Part shown: in pieces, positions 9,709-18,053 of the stretch
Layout: the number at the start of each line of letters is the position of its first letter
Position numbering within the stretch: position 1 is the first letter of the stretch
From: Acidobacteriota bacterium
Lineage (GTDB): Bacteria; Acidobacteriota; Vicinamibacteria; Vicinamibacterales; JACQTH01
Reading direction: 5' to 3'
Assembly: GCA_016178075.1 (NCBI GenBank)
Contig: JACOUA010000341.1
Location: 1-36,168 of the forward strand
DNA: 36,168 nucleotides
The notes under the pieces: model-generated
What the model was told of the DNA's origin: nothing
Databases searched by the model: none
What the model saw: only the letters and a program-made list of their open reading frames with translations
Position numbers and translations under genes: made by a program

Positions 9709-10287
9709 ATGAGACTCTTCGTGGCGGTCGATCTCGACGAGGCGAGCCGGCAGGCGGCAGTTCGGCTCACCACGAACCTGGCTCGGAAGATCGAGGCGAC
9801 GATCCGGCCAGCGCCCCGGATCGGCTGGGTCACGGGCGAACGGATGCACCTGACGCTCCGCTTTATCGGGGAAGTCGACGACCAGGTGGCGAGCGACATC
9901 CAGCGCGCTCTCGAGCCCGCGTACCCGGTTCCGTCCTTCGACCTCGAGCTCGGCGGCGTCGGCATGTTCCCGCCCTCGGGATCTCCGCGGGTTATGTGGA
10001 TCGGCATCACGCGTGGCGCCGACTCGCTGGCGCGCGTGAGTCGATTGGTGGAAGATCGGTTGGCGCCGTTCGGCCTCGAGAAGGAGAATCGTCCGTTTGC
10101 GGCGCACCTGACCCTGGGCCGCGTTCGCGAGCGAGGAAGCGCGGCTCTTCGCGCCCTGCTGGCCGGCGCAGGGTTCGAGCCCCGCATGAGTCGCGTCACG
10201 CACGTGACGCTGTACCAGAGTCGCCTGTCGCCGAAAGGGCCAACCTACGTGCCGATCGTAATGTCGCCCCTGAGTAACCAAGTGTGA
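9709..10287 (+). CDS. thpR: RNA 2',3'-cyclic phosphodiesterase (2'-5' RNA ligase family)
   Basis: A 192-residue member of the 2H phosphoesterase superfamily. Both HxTx catalytic motifs are present: HLTL at residues 47-50 (in RMHLTLRFIGE) and HLTL at 133-136 (in AAHLTLGRVRE). The N-terminus MRLFVAVDLDE is typical. The enzyme opens 2',3'-cyclic phosphates in RNA and can ligate tRNA halves in vitro. No Shine-Dalgarno site is visible because a spacer repeat occupies that place. The plsY start lies 16 nt downstream. Confidence 0.93.
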   Translation: MRLFVAVDLDEASRQAAVRLTTNLARKIEATIRPAPRIGWVTGERMHLTLRFIGEVDDQVASDIQRALEPAYPVPSFDLELGGVGMFPPSGSPRVMWIGITRGADSLARVSRLVEDRLAPFGLEKENRPFAAHLTLGRVRERGSAALRALLAGAGFEPRMSRVTHVTLYQSRLSPKGPTYVPIVMSPLSNQV

Positions 10288-10303
10288 TGAATCGAGGGGT
10301 TGT

Positions 10304-10924
10304 GTGCAAGAAATGATGCTTCTGGCTTTAGCCCTTGGCTACGTGATCGGATCGATTCCGTTCGCGCTGCTGCTGCCGCGGCGCGCCGCCGGCGTCGACG
10401 TGCGCCGGCTCGGGAGCGGCAATCCCGGCGCGGCCAACGTGTTGCGGTCGGCTGGTACGCGCCTGGGCGTGAGCGTCATGGCGCTCGACGTTGCGAAAGG
10501 CGTGTCGGCGGTGCTCCTCGCCGGTCGCTTCGGAAGCCAGGCTCCCGCTGGGCCCGCGGACCTGGCCGTGTCGGCGGCGGCCGGCGTGGCCTCGATCGTC
10601 GGCCATGTGTTCCCCGTGTGGCTGCGGTTCCGTGGCGGAAAGGGGGTCGCGACGACGTGCGGTGTGTTCGCGATCCTCGCGCCGGCCGCGACGGTCGTGG
10701 CCGGCGTGGCCTTTGTCGTCACAACCTGGATCACGCGATACGTGTCGCTGGGATCGCTCGTAGCCAGCCTGGCGCTGGGCCCCGTGGCGTACTGGACCAA
10801 CGCGGCACCGTCCGCCGTCGTGGCGGCATTCATCGCGGGCTTCCTGATTCTTCATCGTCATCGCGAGAATCTCGGTCGGCTGATGGCCGGCACCGAGCGA
10901 CGGCTGGGGCAGGGCGTGAGATGA
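10304..10924 (+). CDS. plsY: Acyl-phosphate:glycerol-3-phosphate acyltransferase PlsY
   Basis: PlsY makes lysophosphatidic acid from acyl-phosphate and glycerol-3-phosphate at the inner membrane. The 206-residue hydrophobic protein has GYVIGSIPFALLL at its N-terminus, RRLGSGNPGAANVLRSAG, the DVAKG motif, and a later membrane loop with FRGGKGVATTCG, all diagnostic. The start is GTG 10304, with GAGGGG about 5 nt upstream; ATG 10313 and 10316 are alternatives. The stop overlaps gpsA (ATGA). Its partner GpsA, next door, supplies the glycerol-3-phosphate. Confidence 0.95.
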   Translation: MQEMMLLALALGYVIGSIPFALLLPRRAAGVDVRRLGSGNPGAANVLRSAGTRLGVSVMALDVAKGVSAVLLAGRFGSQAPAGPADLAVSAAAGVASIVGHVFPVWLRFRGGKGVATTCGVFAILAPAATVVAGVAFVVTTWITRYVSLGSLVASLALGPVAYWTNAAPSAVVAAFIAGFLILHRHRENLGRLMAGTERRLGQGVR

Positions 10925-11937
10925 GCCGAATCGGCATCCTCGGCGCGGGCAGTTGGGGAACCGCCCTGGCGGTGCATCTCGCGCGTGGCGGTCACGAGGT
11001 GCGTTTGTGGGGTCGCAATCCGGCGCTCGTCGCCGAGATGCACGATCGACGCGCCAATGCCGTCTACCTGCCGGAGGTCAGGTTGCCGTCGGACATCGCC
11101 GTCACCCATGATCTGGATCGCGCGCTGACCTCCGCGGATTTCGTGGTGTCGGCGGTGCCGACCCACGGCGCTCGAAGCGTCCTCCGGCTCGCCGCGCCCC
11201 TCCTGCGATCGTCGACCATCATCGTCAGCGCAACGAAGGGGCTGGAGCTCGACACCTGGCAGCGCATGTCGGAAGTGATTCTCGAGGAGGCGCCAGCTGG
11301 CTGCCCGGTGGTGGTGCTGTCCGGTCCCAGCTTCGCGCTGGAGGTGGTCCGTCAGCTTCCAACCGCCGTTGTGGCGGCTTCCAGTTCGGCGGACGCCGCG
11401 GAACGTGTGCAGGCAGAGTTTCGCGGGCACTCGCTTCGCCTCTATGGCAGCGACGATGTGGTCGGCGTGGAAATCGGCGGAGCGCTCAAGAATGTCATCG
11501 CGATCGCCGCGGGGGTTGTGGAAGGACTCGGGCTCGGCCACAACGCGTTGGCGGCGCTCATCACCCGCGGCCTCGTGGAAATCACCCGGCTCGCGTGCGC
11601 GCAGGGCGCGCGGCGCGACACGCTGTCAGGGCTCGCGGGTCTTGGCGATCTCGTGCTCACGTGCACGGGGGACTTGAGCCGGAACCGGCACGTCGGCATC
11701 GAGCTGGCACGCGGACGCGCGCTCGGGGACGTGCTGGCCGGCATGAGGATGGTGGCCGAAGGCGTTCGGACCACGTCGGCGGCGCTGGCGCTCGGAGCCC
11801 GGCACGGCGTGGAGCTGCCGATCGCGGCGCAGATGGCCGAGGTGCTCGCGGGGCGTCAGGCGCCAGCCGCCGCGGTCGAGCGGCTGATGCTTCGGCCGCA
11901 GCGCGCCGAAGCGGACGCCCTTGATAGGATCGGCTGA
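10921..11937 (+). CDS. gpsA: Glycerol-3-phosphate dehydrogenase [NAD(P)+]
   Basis: GpsA reduces dihydroxyacetone phosphate to sn-glycerol-3-phosphate for phospholipids. The 338-residue protein has the N-terminal nucleotide-binding motif GAGSWGTALA (6-15), SATKGLE, SGPSFALEV, the catalytic Lys in GALKNVIAIAAG, and GLAGLGDLVLTCTG. The frame is open further upstream inside plsY, but ATG 10921 gives the conserved N-terminus and a 4-nt overlap with the plsY stop. The stop overlaps the ftsY ATG (TGATG). Confidence 0.96.
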   Translation: MSRIGILGAGSWGTALAVHLARGGHEVRLWGRNPALVAEMHDRRANAVYLPEVRLPSDIAVTHDLDRALTSADFVVSAVPTHGARSVLRLAAPLLRSSTIIVSATKGLELDTWQRMSEVILEEAPAGCPVVVLSGPSFALEVVRQLPTAVVAASSSADAAERVQAEFRGHSLRLYGSDDVVGVEIGGALKNVIAIAAGVVEGLGLGHNALAALITRGLVEITRLACAQGARRDTLSGLAGLGDLVLTCTGDLSRNRHVGIELARGRALGDVLAGMRMVAEGVRTTSAALALGARHGVELPIAAQMAEVLAGRQAPAAAVERLMLRPQRAEADALDRIG

Positions 11938-12860
11938 TGGGGTTCTTCGATCGACTACGCCAGGGTCTGGCGCGAACCAAGGAGCAGCTGGTTCGCCGGT
12001 TCGACGCGGTCGTCGAATCGGCCGATGCGCCCGAGCGACGCGGCCAGCCGATCGAGGCGGGCACGCTCGAGGAGATCGAGGAACTGCTCATCTCGGCTGA
12101 CGTCGGCGTGAGTGCCACGGCGCGCATCGTCGAGACGCTTCGGACGACGACCGATCGGACCGAGAGTCTCAGGGATCTCGTCAAGCACGAAATCCGGGCG
12201 ATCCTTGACGCGGCCAGCCCGCCTCTCGTCAACGGTCACACGCCGCGCGTCGTGCTCGTCGTCGGTGTCAACGGCACGGGGAAAACCACGACGGTGGGGA
12301 AGCTGGCGAATCTCGCCAGGACGTCCGGCGCGCGTCCGCTGATTTGCGCGGCCGACACGTTTCGGGCGGCCGCAGTCGAGCAGCTCGACGTCTGGGCACG
12401 TCGCGCGGGCGTCGACATCGTCCGCGCGAGGGCAGGCGCCGACCCGGCGGCCGTGGTGTACGACGCGATTGCCTCCGCCAAGGCGAAGGGCCGCGATCCC
12501 ATCATCGTGGACACGGCCGGACGTCTGCACACCCGCGTGAATCTGATGAGCGAGCTTCAGAAGATCCGGCGCATCGCGGCCCGGGAAGTGGAAGGCGCGC
12601 CGCACGACGTGCTGCTCGTCCTCGACGCGACGGTTGGGCAGAACGGGATTACGCAGGCCCGCGAGTTCATGCACGCGGCGGGCGTGAACGGCATCGTTCT
12701 CGCCAAGCTCGATGGCACGGCGAAGGGCGGCGTGGCGGTGGCGATCGCTCAGGATCTGAAGCTGCCGATCCGGTACGCCGGCGTGGGCGAGGGCATCGAC
12801 GATTTGATTCCGTTCTCCCCGCAGGAATACGTCGACGCGCTGTTCGAGCACACATGGTGA
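11937..12860 (+). CDS. ftsY: Signal recognition particle receptor FtsY
   Basis: FtsY docks SRP-ribosome complexes at the membrane. The 307-residue protein is of the short type without a long acidic A domain. The N domain (about 1-95) is followed by the G domain, with G1 [10 protein letters not shown] (110-119), the [13 protein letters not shown] insertion, [16 protein letters not shown] and [11 protein letters not shown]. The C-terminal [20 protein letters not shown] is a classic FtsY ending and separates it from Ffh. It overlaps gpsA by 1 nt and ribD by 7 nt. Confidence 0.96.
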   Translation: MGFFDRLRQGLARTKEQLVRRFDAVVESADAPERRGQPIEAGTLEEIEELLISADVGVSATARIVETLRTTTDRTESLRDLVKHEIRAILDAASPPLVNGHTPRVVLVVGVNGTGKTTTVGKLANLARTSGARPLICAADTFRAAAVEQLDVWARRAGVDIVRARAGADPAAVVYDAIASAKAKGRDPIIVDTAGRLHTRVNLMSELQKIRRIAAREVEGAPHDVLLVLDATVGQNGITQAREFMHAAGVNGIVLAKLDGTAKGGVAVAIAQDLKLPIRYAGVGEGIDDLIPFSPQEYVDALFEHTW

Positions 12861-13936
12861 CCGACACCGATTACATGGAGCGGGCGTTGCTCGTCGCCCG
12901 GCGCGGCTGCGGGCGCACGGCGCCGAATCCGCTGGTCGGCGCGGTCGTCGTCACGCCGGAAGGCGTGGTCGTGGGGAGCGCCCATCACGAGCGATCCGGC
13001 GAGCCCCATGCCGAGGCCCTGGCGTTGGCGGCGGCCGGTGAGCGGGCCCGCGGTTCGACGTTGTACTGCACGCTCGAACCCTGCTGCCATCACGGTCGAA
13101 CAGGCCCGTGCGTCGACCGGATCGTGGCGGCCGGGGTCGCGCGCGTCGTGGCGGCGATCGAAGATCCCGATCCACGGGTACGCGGCGGGGGCGTTCGGTA
13201 TCTCGAGGCTCACGACGTGGATGTGAGCGTGGGGGTTCGATCCGCCGAGGCCCGAAAGTTGAACCGGGGGTTCTTCACCGCAATGACGGAGCGCCGTCCG
13301 TTCATCATCCTGAAAGCCGCCACCAGCCTCGACGGGCGTATGGCCGCCGCACCCGGCCGCCGCACGAAGCTCACTTCGCCTCCGGCCGATCGCGTCGCGC
13401 AGATGACGAGGGCGGAAGTCGACGCGATCGCCGTGGGCTCCGGCACGGTGCTGATCGACGACCCCCTGCTCACGGCGCGCGAGGTCTACCGCGCGCGCCC
13501 GCTGGTGCGCGCCATCTGCGATCGTCGCCTCCGGACGCCGCCGAGCGCTCGCGTGGTGGCGACCCTGGAGAACGGCCCCGTCGTCGTGCTGACCACTGCG
13601 GCCCAGCTCGACTCCGATCGCGCGGCCCGACTCACCGAGCGGGGCGTGCACGTGAGGGCATTCGATGGAGACGACCTGGTGTCCGGTTTTCGCGCGCTTC
13701 GAGAATTCGAGGTGAATTCACTGCTGCTGGAAGGCGGAGCGGCGCTTCAGACCGCGGCCTGGGACGCGGACGTCGTGGACGCCGTTCACCTCTACATCGC
13801 GCCTGTTGTGCTCGGATCGGAAGGCGTGCCGTTCCTCGACGGTCGGCAGTTCACGGTGGCGGATCTCGAGAACGTTGAGGCGTTCTCGTGCGGCCCGGAT
13901 ACGGTCATACAGGGTGATGTTCACCGGTCTCATTGA
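12854..13936 (+). CDS. ribD: Bifunctional riboflavin deaminase/reductase RibD
   Basis: RibD performs the second and third steps of the pyrimidine branch of riboflavin synthesis. The 360-residue protein has an N-terminal deaminase domain with APNPLVGAVVV, zinc ligand and catalytic residues HAE (52-54), and the two Cys ligands in PCCHHGRTGPC (C77, C86). The C-terminal reductase domain (from about 150) has KAATSLDGRMA, GSGTVLIDDPLLTAR and LLEGGAAL. The start ATG 12854 lies inside the end of ftsY. The 3' end overlaps ribE by 20 nt. Confidence 0.96.
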   Translation: MVTDTDYMERALLVARRGCGRTAPNPLVGAVVVTPEGVVVGSAHHERSGEPHAEALALAAAGERARGSTLYCTLEPCCHHGRTGPCVDRIVAAGVARVVAAIEDPDPRVRGGGVRYLEAHDVDVSVGVRSAEARKLNRGFFTAMTERRPFIILKAATSLDGRMAAAPGRRTKLTSPPADRVAQMTRAEVDAIAVGSGTVLIDDPLLTAREVYRARPLVRAICDRRLRTPPSARVVATLENGPVVVLTTAAQLDSDRAARLTERGVHVRAFDGDDLVSGFRALREFEVNSLLLEGGAALQTAAWDADVVDAVHLYIAPVVLGSEGVPFLDGRQFTVADLENVEAFSCGPDTVIQGDVHRSH

Positions 13937-14516
13937 GGAGCTCGGGACGGTCGCGCGGCTGGTGAGCGCGCCAGGCGGGCACGAGCTCGCCATCCGGACG
14001 CCGCTCGCGCAGGGTCTCGCCGCGGGTGACAGCCTGGCCGTGAACGGGGTCTGCCTGACGGTGGCGGGATGCGAGGATGGCGCGATCGTCACGAAGGTCG
14101 GGCCTGAAACCGCCCGCATCACGAACCTGGGGCGGCTTCAGGCAGGCACGGTCGTGAATCTGGAACGCCCGGTCAGGGCCGATTCGCGAATGGGCGGACA
14201 TTTCGTGCTGGGCCACGTCGACGGAACCGGCCGCATCAAGGAGCTGTCGAGCGACGGGGAGTTCTACTGGCTGCGGGTCGCCTATCCGCCCGCGCTCCGC
14301 GCCTTGATCATCGTAAAAGGGTCGGTCGCCGTCGACGGGATCAGCCTGACGGTGGCGCGGCTGTCGTCCGATGACTTTGATGTGCAGATTGTGCCCTACA
14401 CCTGGCAGCACACGAACCTGCACGCGCGGGCGACGGGCGACGACGTGAATCTGGAATGTGACGTGCTGGGCAAGTACGTGCTCCGGGCCCTCGACGCCCG
14501 CAAAGGCGAGGTCTAA
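13917..14516 (+). CDS. ribE: Riboflavin synthase, alpha-subunit type
   Basis: The enzyme dismutates two 6,7-dimethyl-8-ribityllumazine molecules to riboflavin. The 199-residue protein shows the diagnostic MFTGLIEELG start and two tandem lumazine-binding domains. The first contains GDSLAVNGVCLTVAG. The second (from about residue 98) contains GGHFVLGHVDGTGRI and GSVAVDGISLTVA. It overlaps ribD by 20 nt in another frame, implying tight translational coupling. A 166-nt structured leader separates it from ribBA. No ribH (lumazine synthase) is seen in the window. Confidence 0.96.
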   Translation: MFTGLIEELGTVARLVSAPGGHELAIRTPLAQGLAAGDSLAVNGVCLTVAGCEDGAIVTKVGPETARITNLGRLQAGTVVNLERPVRADSRMGGHFVLGHVDGTGRIKELSSDGEFYWLRVAYPPALRALIIVKGSVAVDGISLTVARLSSDDFDVQIVPYTWQHTNLHARATGDDVNLECDVLGKYVLRALDARKGEV

Positions 14517-14519
14517 CGC

Positions 14520-14682
14520 TAGAATAGATGCAAGAGCGCTGCAATCAAGATCCGGAGCGTGAGCGACGGCAGCGCGTGGGGCCAACGGGGATCCAGGGGT
14601 CGCCGCATCAAACCATGAGCCGCCGCGAAGCCCAGTGGGAAGTCTCGGCTAGATCGGAGCGGCGCCCCACGCGAATCAAATA
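14520..14682 (+). ncRNA. Putative structured leader of ribBA
   Basis: A 166-nt gap in an otherwise overlapping operon. A 7-bp stem pairs GCGCTGC (14536-14542) with GCAGCGC (14569-14575). A 9-bp stem pairs GCGTGGGGC (14574-14582) with GCCCCACGC (14664-14672), ending about 10 nt before the ribBA ATG. The two share a 2-nt border, so they may stack or compete. A -10-like TAGAAT lies at 14520-14525. I do not find the conserved FMN riboswitch core. A 51-codon ORF (14528-14683) also runs through it and overlaps ribBA as TAATG, but its third-position GC is lower than that of its neighbours. Confidence 0.35.
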
Positions 14683-15939
14683 ATGATGACGATGAACCGG
14701 AAACTGAAGATCGCCAAAGGCTCGCGCCGACCCCGGTCCCCCTTCGCGCCGATCGACGACGCCATCGAGGCCATCCGCGCCGGTCGGATGGTCATCGTGG
14801 TGGACGACGAGGATCGGGAGAACGAAGGCGACCTGACGATCGCCGCCGACAAGGTGACGCCCGACGCCATCAACTTCATGGCGCGCTACGGGCGGGGGCT
14901 GATTTGCATCGCCATGACGCCCGAGCGGCTCGAAGAGCTCGAGCTCCCGCTCATGGTCAACCAGAACACCGCGCGATACGAGACCGCGTTCTGCATCTCG
15001 ATCGACGCGAAGGGCAGCACGACGACGGGGATTTCCGCGGCCGATCGATGCGCGACGGTTCGAGCGGCGATCGATCCCGCAACCAAACCGTCCGATCTCG
15101 CGCGCCCGGGACACGTGTTTCCGCTCCGCGCCCGCAGCGGCGGCGTGCTGGTGCGCGCCGGCCAAACCGAGGCCGGCGTCGATCTGGCGCGGATTGCGGG
15201 CCTGTATCCGGCCGGCGTGATCTGCGAGATCACGAACAACGACGGCACGATGGCCCGCGTGCCGGAGCTCACGCGGTTCTCGAGGCGGCACGGGCTCCTG
15301 ATGATCACGATCGCCGACCTCATCAAGTACCGCATGCAGACCGAGGGGTTGGTGAAGAAGGTCGCGGCGGCCGATCTGCCCACGGAATTCGGCATCTTCC
15401 GTATCGTGGCCTACCAGAGCGTCATCGACGGTGAAACGCACGTCGCGCTGGTGCGGGGCGACATCGGCGACGGACGCGCAATCCTGGTGCGCGTGCATTC
15501 GCGGTGTCTCACCGGCGACGTCTTTCATTCGGCGCGCTGTGACTGCGGCGAGCAGCTCAAAAGCGCCATGCGGCGCGTCGCCATGGAAGAGCGGGGAGTG
15601 CTGTTGTATCTGAACCAGGAAGGGCGAGGGATCGGGCTGGCGAACAAGATCCGCGCCTACGAATTGCAAGACCAGGGCTTCGATACCGTCGAGGCGAACG
15701 AGCGGCTCGGGTTCAAGCCCGATCAGCGAGACTATGGGATTGGCGCGCAGATTCTGCGCGACCTCGGCGTCCGCAGTATGCGTCTCCTCACGAACAACCC
15801 GCGCAAGTTCGTCGGCCTCGAAGGCTACGGCCTGTCCGTCTCCGAGTCAGTGCCCCTGGAAATCCCGGCCTCGGAATTCACGAAGCGCTACCTGAAGACG
15901 AAGAAGGACAAACTCGGGCACAAGCTCTCGTCCGTTTGA
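14683..15939 (+). CDS. ribBA: Bifunctional DHBP synthase / GTP cyclohydrolase II
   Basis: RibBA starts both branches of riboflavin synthesis. The 418-residue protein has an N-terminal 3,4-dihydroxy-2-butanone-4-phosphate synthase domain (about 20-220) with [23 protein letters not shown] and [16 protein letters not shown]. The C-terminal GTP cyclohydrolase II domain (from about 230) has the three zinc Cys residues in [19 protein letters not shown], then NQEGRGIGL and [20 protein letters not shown] 14683 is chosen; 14686 and 14692 are in-frame alternatives. A structured leader precedes it. Its stop codon overlaps the -35 box of the ffh promoter. Confidence 0.96.
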   Translation: MMTMNRKLKIAKGSRRPRSPFAPIDDAIEAIRAGRMVIVVDDEDRENEGDLTIAADKVTPDAINFMARYGRGLICIAMTPERLEELELPLMVNQNTARYETAFCISIDAKGSTTTGISAADRCATVRAAIDPATKPSDLARPGHVFPLRARSGGVLVRAGQTEAGVDLARIAGLYPAGVICEITNNDGTMARVPELTRFSRRHGLLMITIADLIKYRMQTEGLVKKVAAADLPTEFGIFRIVAYQSVIDGETHVALVRGDIGDGRAILVRVHSRCLTGDVFHSARCDCGEQLKSAMRRVAMEERGVLLYLNQEGRGIGLANKIRAYELQDQGFDTVEANERLGFKPDQRDYGIGAQILRDLGVRSMRLLTNNPRKFVGLEGYGLSVSESVPLEIPASEFTKRYLKTKKDKLGHKLSSV

Positions 15940-15965
15940 CAGCGCCGCGATCGCAGGGCTACGAT
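15936..15965 (+). promoter_or_regulatory. Sigma-70-type promoter of the ffh operon
   Basis: TTGACA (15936-15941) and TACGAT (15960-15965) are separated by 18 nt. The -35 box overlaps the ribBA stop codon. The start of transcription would be near 15972, giving a leader of about 90 nt before ffh that contains the hairpin at 16003-16025. This is the best two-box promoter I see in the window. Confidence 0.6.
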
Positions 15966-16002
15966 AAGTGTTTGCTTTGCAGCCTCTTACGACGACAGTG
16001 TG

Positions 16003-16025
16003 ACTTCCGCCTTTTAGGCGGAAGT
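16003..16025. repeat. Hairpin in the ffh leader
   Basis: A perfect 10-bp stem (ACTTCCGCCT against AGGCGGAAGT) closes a TTT loop. It is followed by CTTCGGGCTGAAG, a weaker inverted repeat. It lies between the ffh promoter and the ffh ATG, so it would be part of the leader RNA. It could be an attenuator or a spacer palindrome like those elsewhere here. There is no U-run after the stem. Confidence 0.5.
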
Positions 16026-16062
16026 CCTTCGGGCTGAAGCCGGAAGAACGAAGATCGACAAG

Positions 16063-17448
16063 ATGTTCGAGTCTCTCAGCGCGCGTCTCCAAGACGTCTT
16101 TCGTTCGTTGCGCGGCGAGGCCCGTCTGACCGAAGCGACCGTGGAGCTGGCGCTCCGCGCGATCCGTCTGGCGCTGCTCGAAGCCGACGTCAACTTCAAG
16201 GTCGTCAAGGCCTTCATCGACCGCGTGCGCGATCGGGCGATGGGGCAGGACGTGATGAAGAGCCTCACGCCGGGACAGCAGGTCATCCGGATCGTCCGGG
16301 ACGAGCTCATCGCGCTGTTCGGCGACGCGGGCGGCGGGCTGCGGCCGACCTCAAGGACGCCGCGCGTCGTGCTGCTCCTCGGCCTTCAGGGCTCCGGGAA
16401 GACGACCACTGCGGCCAAGCTGGCCCGCTGGCTGCAGCGGCAAGGTCGGCATCCGATGCTGACGTCGACCGACGTCAGGCGTCCGGCGGCGATCCAGCAG
16501 TTGACGGCGCTGTCGGAGAAGGTCGGCGCCCGCGTGTACGATCCGCCCGGCGACCTGGACCCCGTTCGCCGCGCGTCGGGTGCCGTCGCCGAGGCGCGCA
16601 ATCTGGGCTTCGACGTCGTGATCGTCGACACGGCGGGGCGGCTGCACATCGATGACGAGCTGATGCACGAGCTCGAGGCGATCAAGGCGGTCCTCGAACC
16701 GTCCGATCTGTTGTATGTCGCCGACGCGATGACCGGACAGGACGCGATCAAGAGCGCTGGCGAGTTCAATCGTCGAATTGGCGTCAGCGGAGTGGTGTTG
16801 AGCAAGCTGGATGGCGACGCGCGCGGTGGGGCGGCCCTCTCGGTCGTCGCGGTCGTCGGCGTGCCGATCGCGTTTGTCGGGAGCGGGGAGCGCATCGAGG
16901 ACCTGGAGCCGTTCAGGGCCGAGGGGATCGTCTCCCGACTGCTGGGCATGGGGGACGTGCTCTCGCTCATCGAGCGCGCCGAGCAGGTCGTTGATCGGGA
17001 AGAGGCCGAGCGGCTCGAGCAAAAGATCCGGTCCGATGATTTCACGCTGGAAGATTTCCGGACCGAGCTTCGGGCGATTCGACGGATGGGTCCCCTCGAG
17101 CAGATTCTCGGCATGCTGCCCGGCCTGGGCAACTTGAAGCCGCTCGCCGATCAGAAGCCGGACGAGCAGCAGCTCAAGCGGGTCGAGGCGATCATCGACT
17201 CGATGACGCCGCGTGAGCGGCGAAACTCTCGGGTGATTGACGGCAGCCGCCGGCGCCGGATCGCCCGCGGCAGCGGCACCTCGGTCGAAGAGGTGAATCA
17301 GCTCCTGCGGCAGTTCATGCAGATGCGAAAGATGCTCAAGAGCCTCGGGGGGCTGGCGGCGCAGGGCGGCCATCGCGGCAAGCGCATGCGGAACGCCCTG
17401 AATGCCAGGCGGGCCATGAAGTCGTTCGACAAAAGGATGGGAATGTAG
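16063..17448 (+). CDS. ffh: Signal recognition particle protein Ffh
   Basis: Ffh binds signal sequences and 4.5S RNA. The 461-residue protein has an N domain (1-90), a G domain with GLQGSGKTTTAAKLA (about 107-121), DTAGRLHIDDELMHEL and LSKLDGDARGGAALS, and a Met-rich M domain (about 300-461) with MTPRERRNSRVIDGSRRRR and FMQMRKMLKSL for RNA binding. It leads the ffh-rpsP-khpA-rimM-trmD-rplS operon, an arrangement found in many bacteria. No 4.5S RNA gene is visible nearby. The rpsP ATG is directly after the stop. Confidence 0.97.
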   Translation: MFESLSARLQDVFRSLRGEARLTEATVELALRAIRLALLEADVNFKVVKAFIDRVRDRAMGQDVMKSLTPGQQVIRIVRDELIALFGDAGGGLRPTSRTPRVVLLLGLQGSGKTTTAAKLARWLQRQGRHPMLTSTDVRRPAAIQQLTALSEKVGARVYDPPGDLDPVRRASGAVAEARNLGFDVVIVDTAGRLHIDDELMHELEAIKAVLEPSDLLYVADAMTGQDAIKSAGEFNRRIGVSGVVLSKLDGDARGGAALSVVAVVGVPIAFVGSGERIEDLEPFRAEGIVSRLLGMGDVLSLIERAEQVVDREEAERLEQKIRSDDFTLEDFRTELRAIRRMGPLEQILGMLPGLGNLKPLADQKPDEQQLKRVEAIIDSMTPRERRNSRVIDGSRRRRIARGSGTSVEEVNQLLRQFMQMRKMLKSLGGLAAQGGHRGKRMRNALNARRAMKSFDKRMGM

Positions 17449-17793
17449 ATGCTGGCTATTCGTCTTGCTCGGATGGGATCGAAGAAGCGGCCGTTCTTCC
17501 GGCTCGTGGTGGCTGATTCCCGCAGCGCGCGCGACAGCCGGTTCGTTGAGATTCTTGGGCACTATAACCCGAGGTCGCAGCCGGCCCGCGTCAGGGTGAA
17601 TCGCGAGCGGTTCGATCACTGGATCAAGGCCGGGGCGCGGCCGAGCGACACGGTCCGAACGCTCCTGGCGCGACACGTGAGTCCTGACGAGCCGGCCCCG
17701 GTGCGGGCCAACGGCGCGGACCAGACGGCAAAGGCCGCGGCGCCCGCTGAAGTTGGCGGCGAACCGTCTGCGCGTGAGGCGAGCGAGTCGTGA
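17449..17793 (+). CDS. rpsP: 30S ribosomal protein S16
   Basis: The 114-residue protein starts MLAIRLARMGSKKRPFFRLV, typical of S16, with the conserved VEILGHYNPR and DHWIKAGARPSDTV. The family core is about 80 residues. The remaining tail of about 30 residues is Ala/Glu-rich and probably disordered. It begins directly after the ffh stop and overlaps khpA by 4 nt (GTGA). Confidence 0.97.
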   Translation: MLAIRLARMGSKKRPFFRLVVADSRSARDSRFVEILGHYNPRSQPARVRVNRERFDHWIKAGARPSDTVRTLLARHVSPDEPAPVRANGADQTAKAAAPAEVGGEPSAREASES

Positions 17794-18053
17794 CGAAGCC
17801 CGTTCACTCCCACAAGCTCCTTGAAGTGCTGGCCCGTCACCTGGTGGACGCGCCGGAGCTCGTCCGCGTCGATGAGAGCGAGCATCGGGGCATCACGGTC
17901 CTCGACGTCCTGGTCGCGCCGAACGATCTCGGCCGCATGATCGGACGGCAGGGCCGGACGGCTGATGCCGTCCGCACGCTGGTAGCGGCGGTCGCGGAGC
18001 GCGACGGACAGCGGGTGTCGGTCGAGTTTCACGAGCTCGGAGGGGGGTACTGA
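17790..18053 (+). CDS. khpA: KH-domain RNA-binding protein KhpA
   Basis: An 87-residue single KH domain. The RNA-binding loop is visible in LGRMIGRQGRTADAVRTL (GRQG). KhpA proteins bind RNA, often with KhpB/Jag, and in some bacteria affect cell division and elongation. The position between rpsP and rimM is conserved in many phyla. The start is GTG 17790 overlapping the rpsP stop. The region just before its stop holds a strong GGAGGGGGG sequence that appears to serve the next gene. Confidence 0.92.
   Translation: MTKPVHSHKLLEVLARHLVDAPELVRVDESEHRGITVLDVLVAPNDLGRMIGRQGRTADAVRTLVAAVAERDGQRVSVEFHELGGGY

Noticed and set aside
14520-14682. FMN riboswitch upstream of ribBA
   Set aside because: I looked for the conserved multi-branch core (GGGGCAGGGTGAAA-like start and GGCGGT segment) and did not find it. 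The region is reported only as a structured leader.
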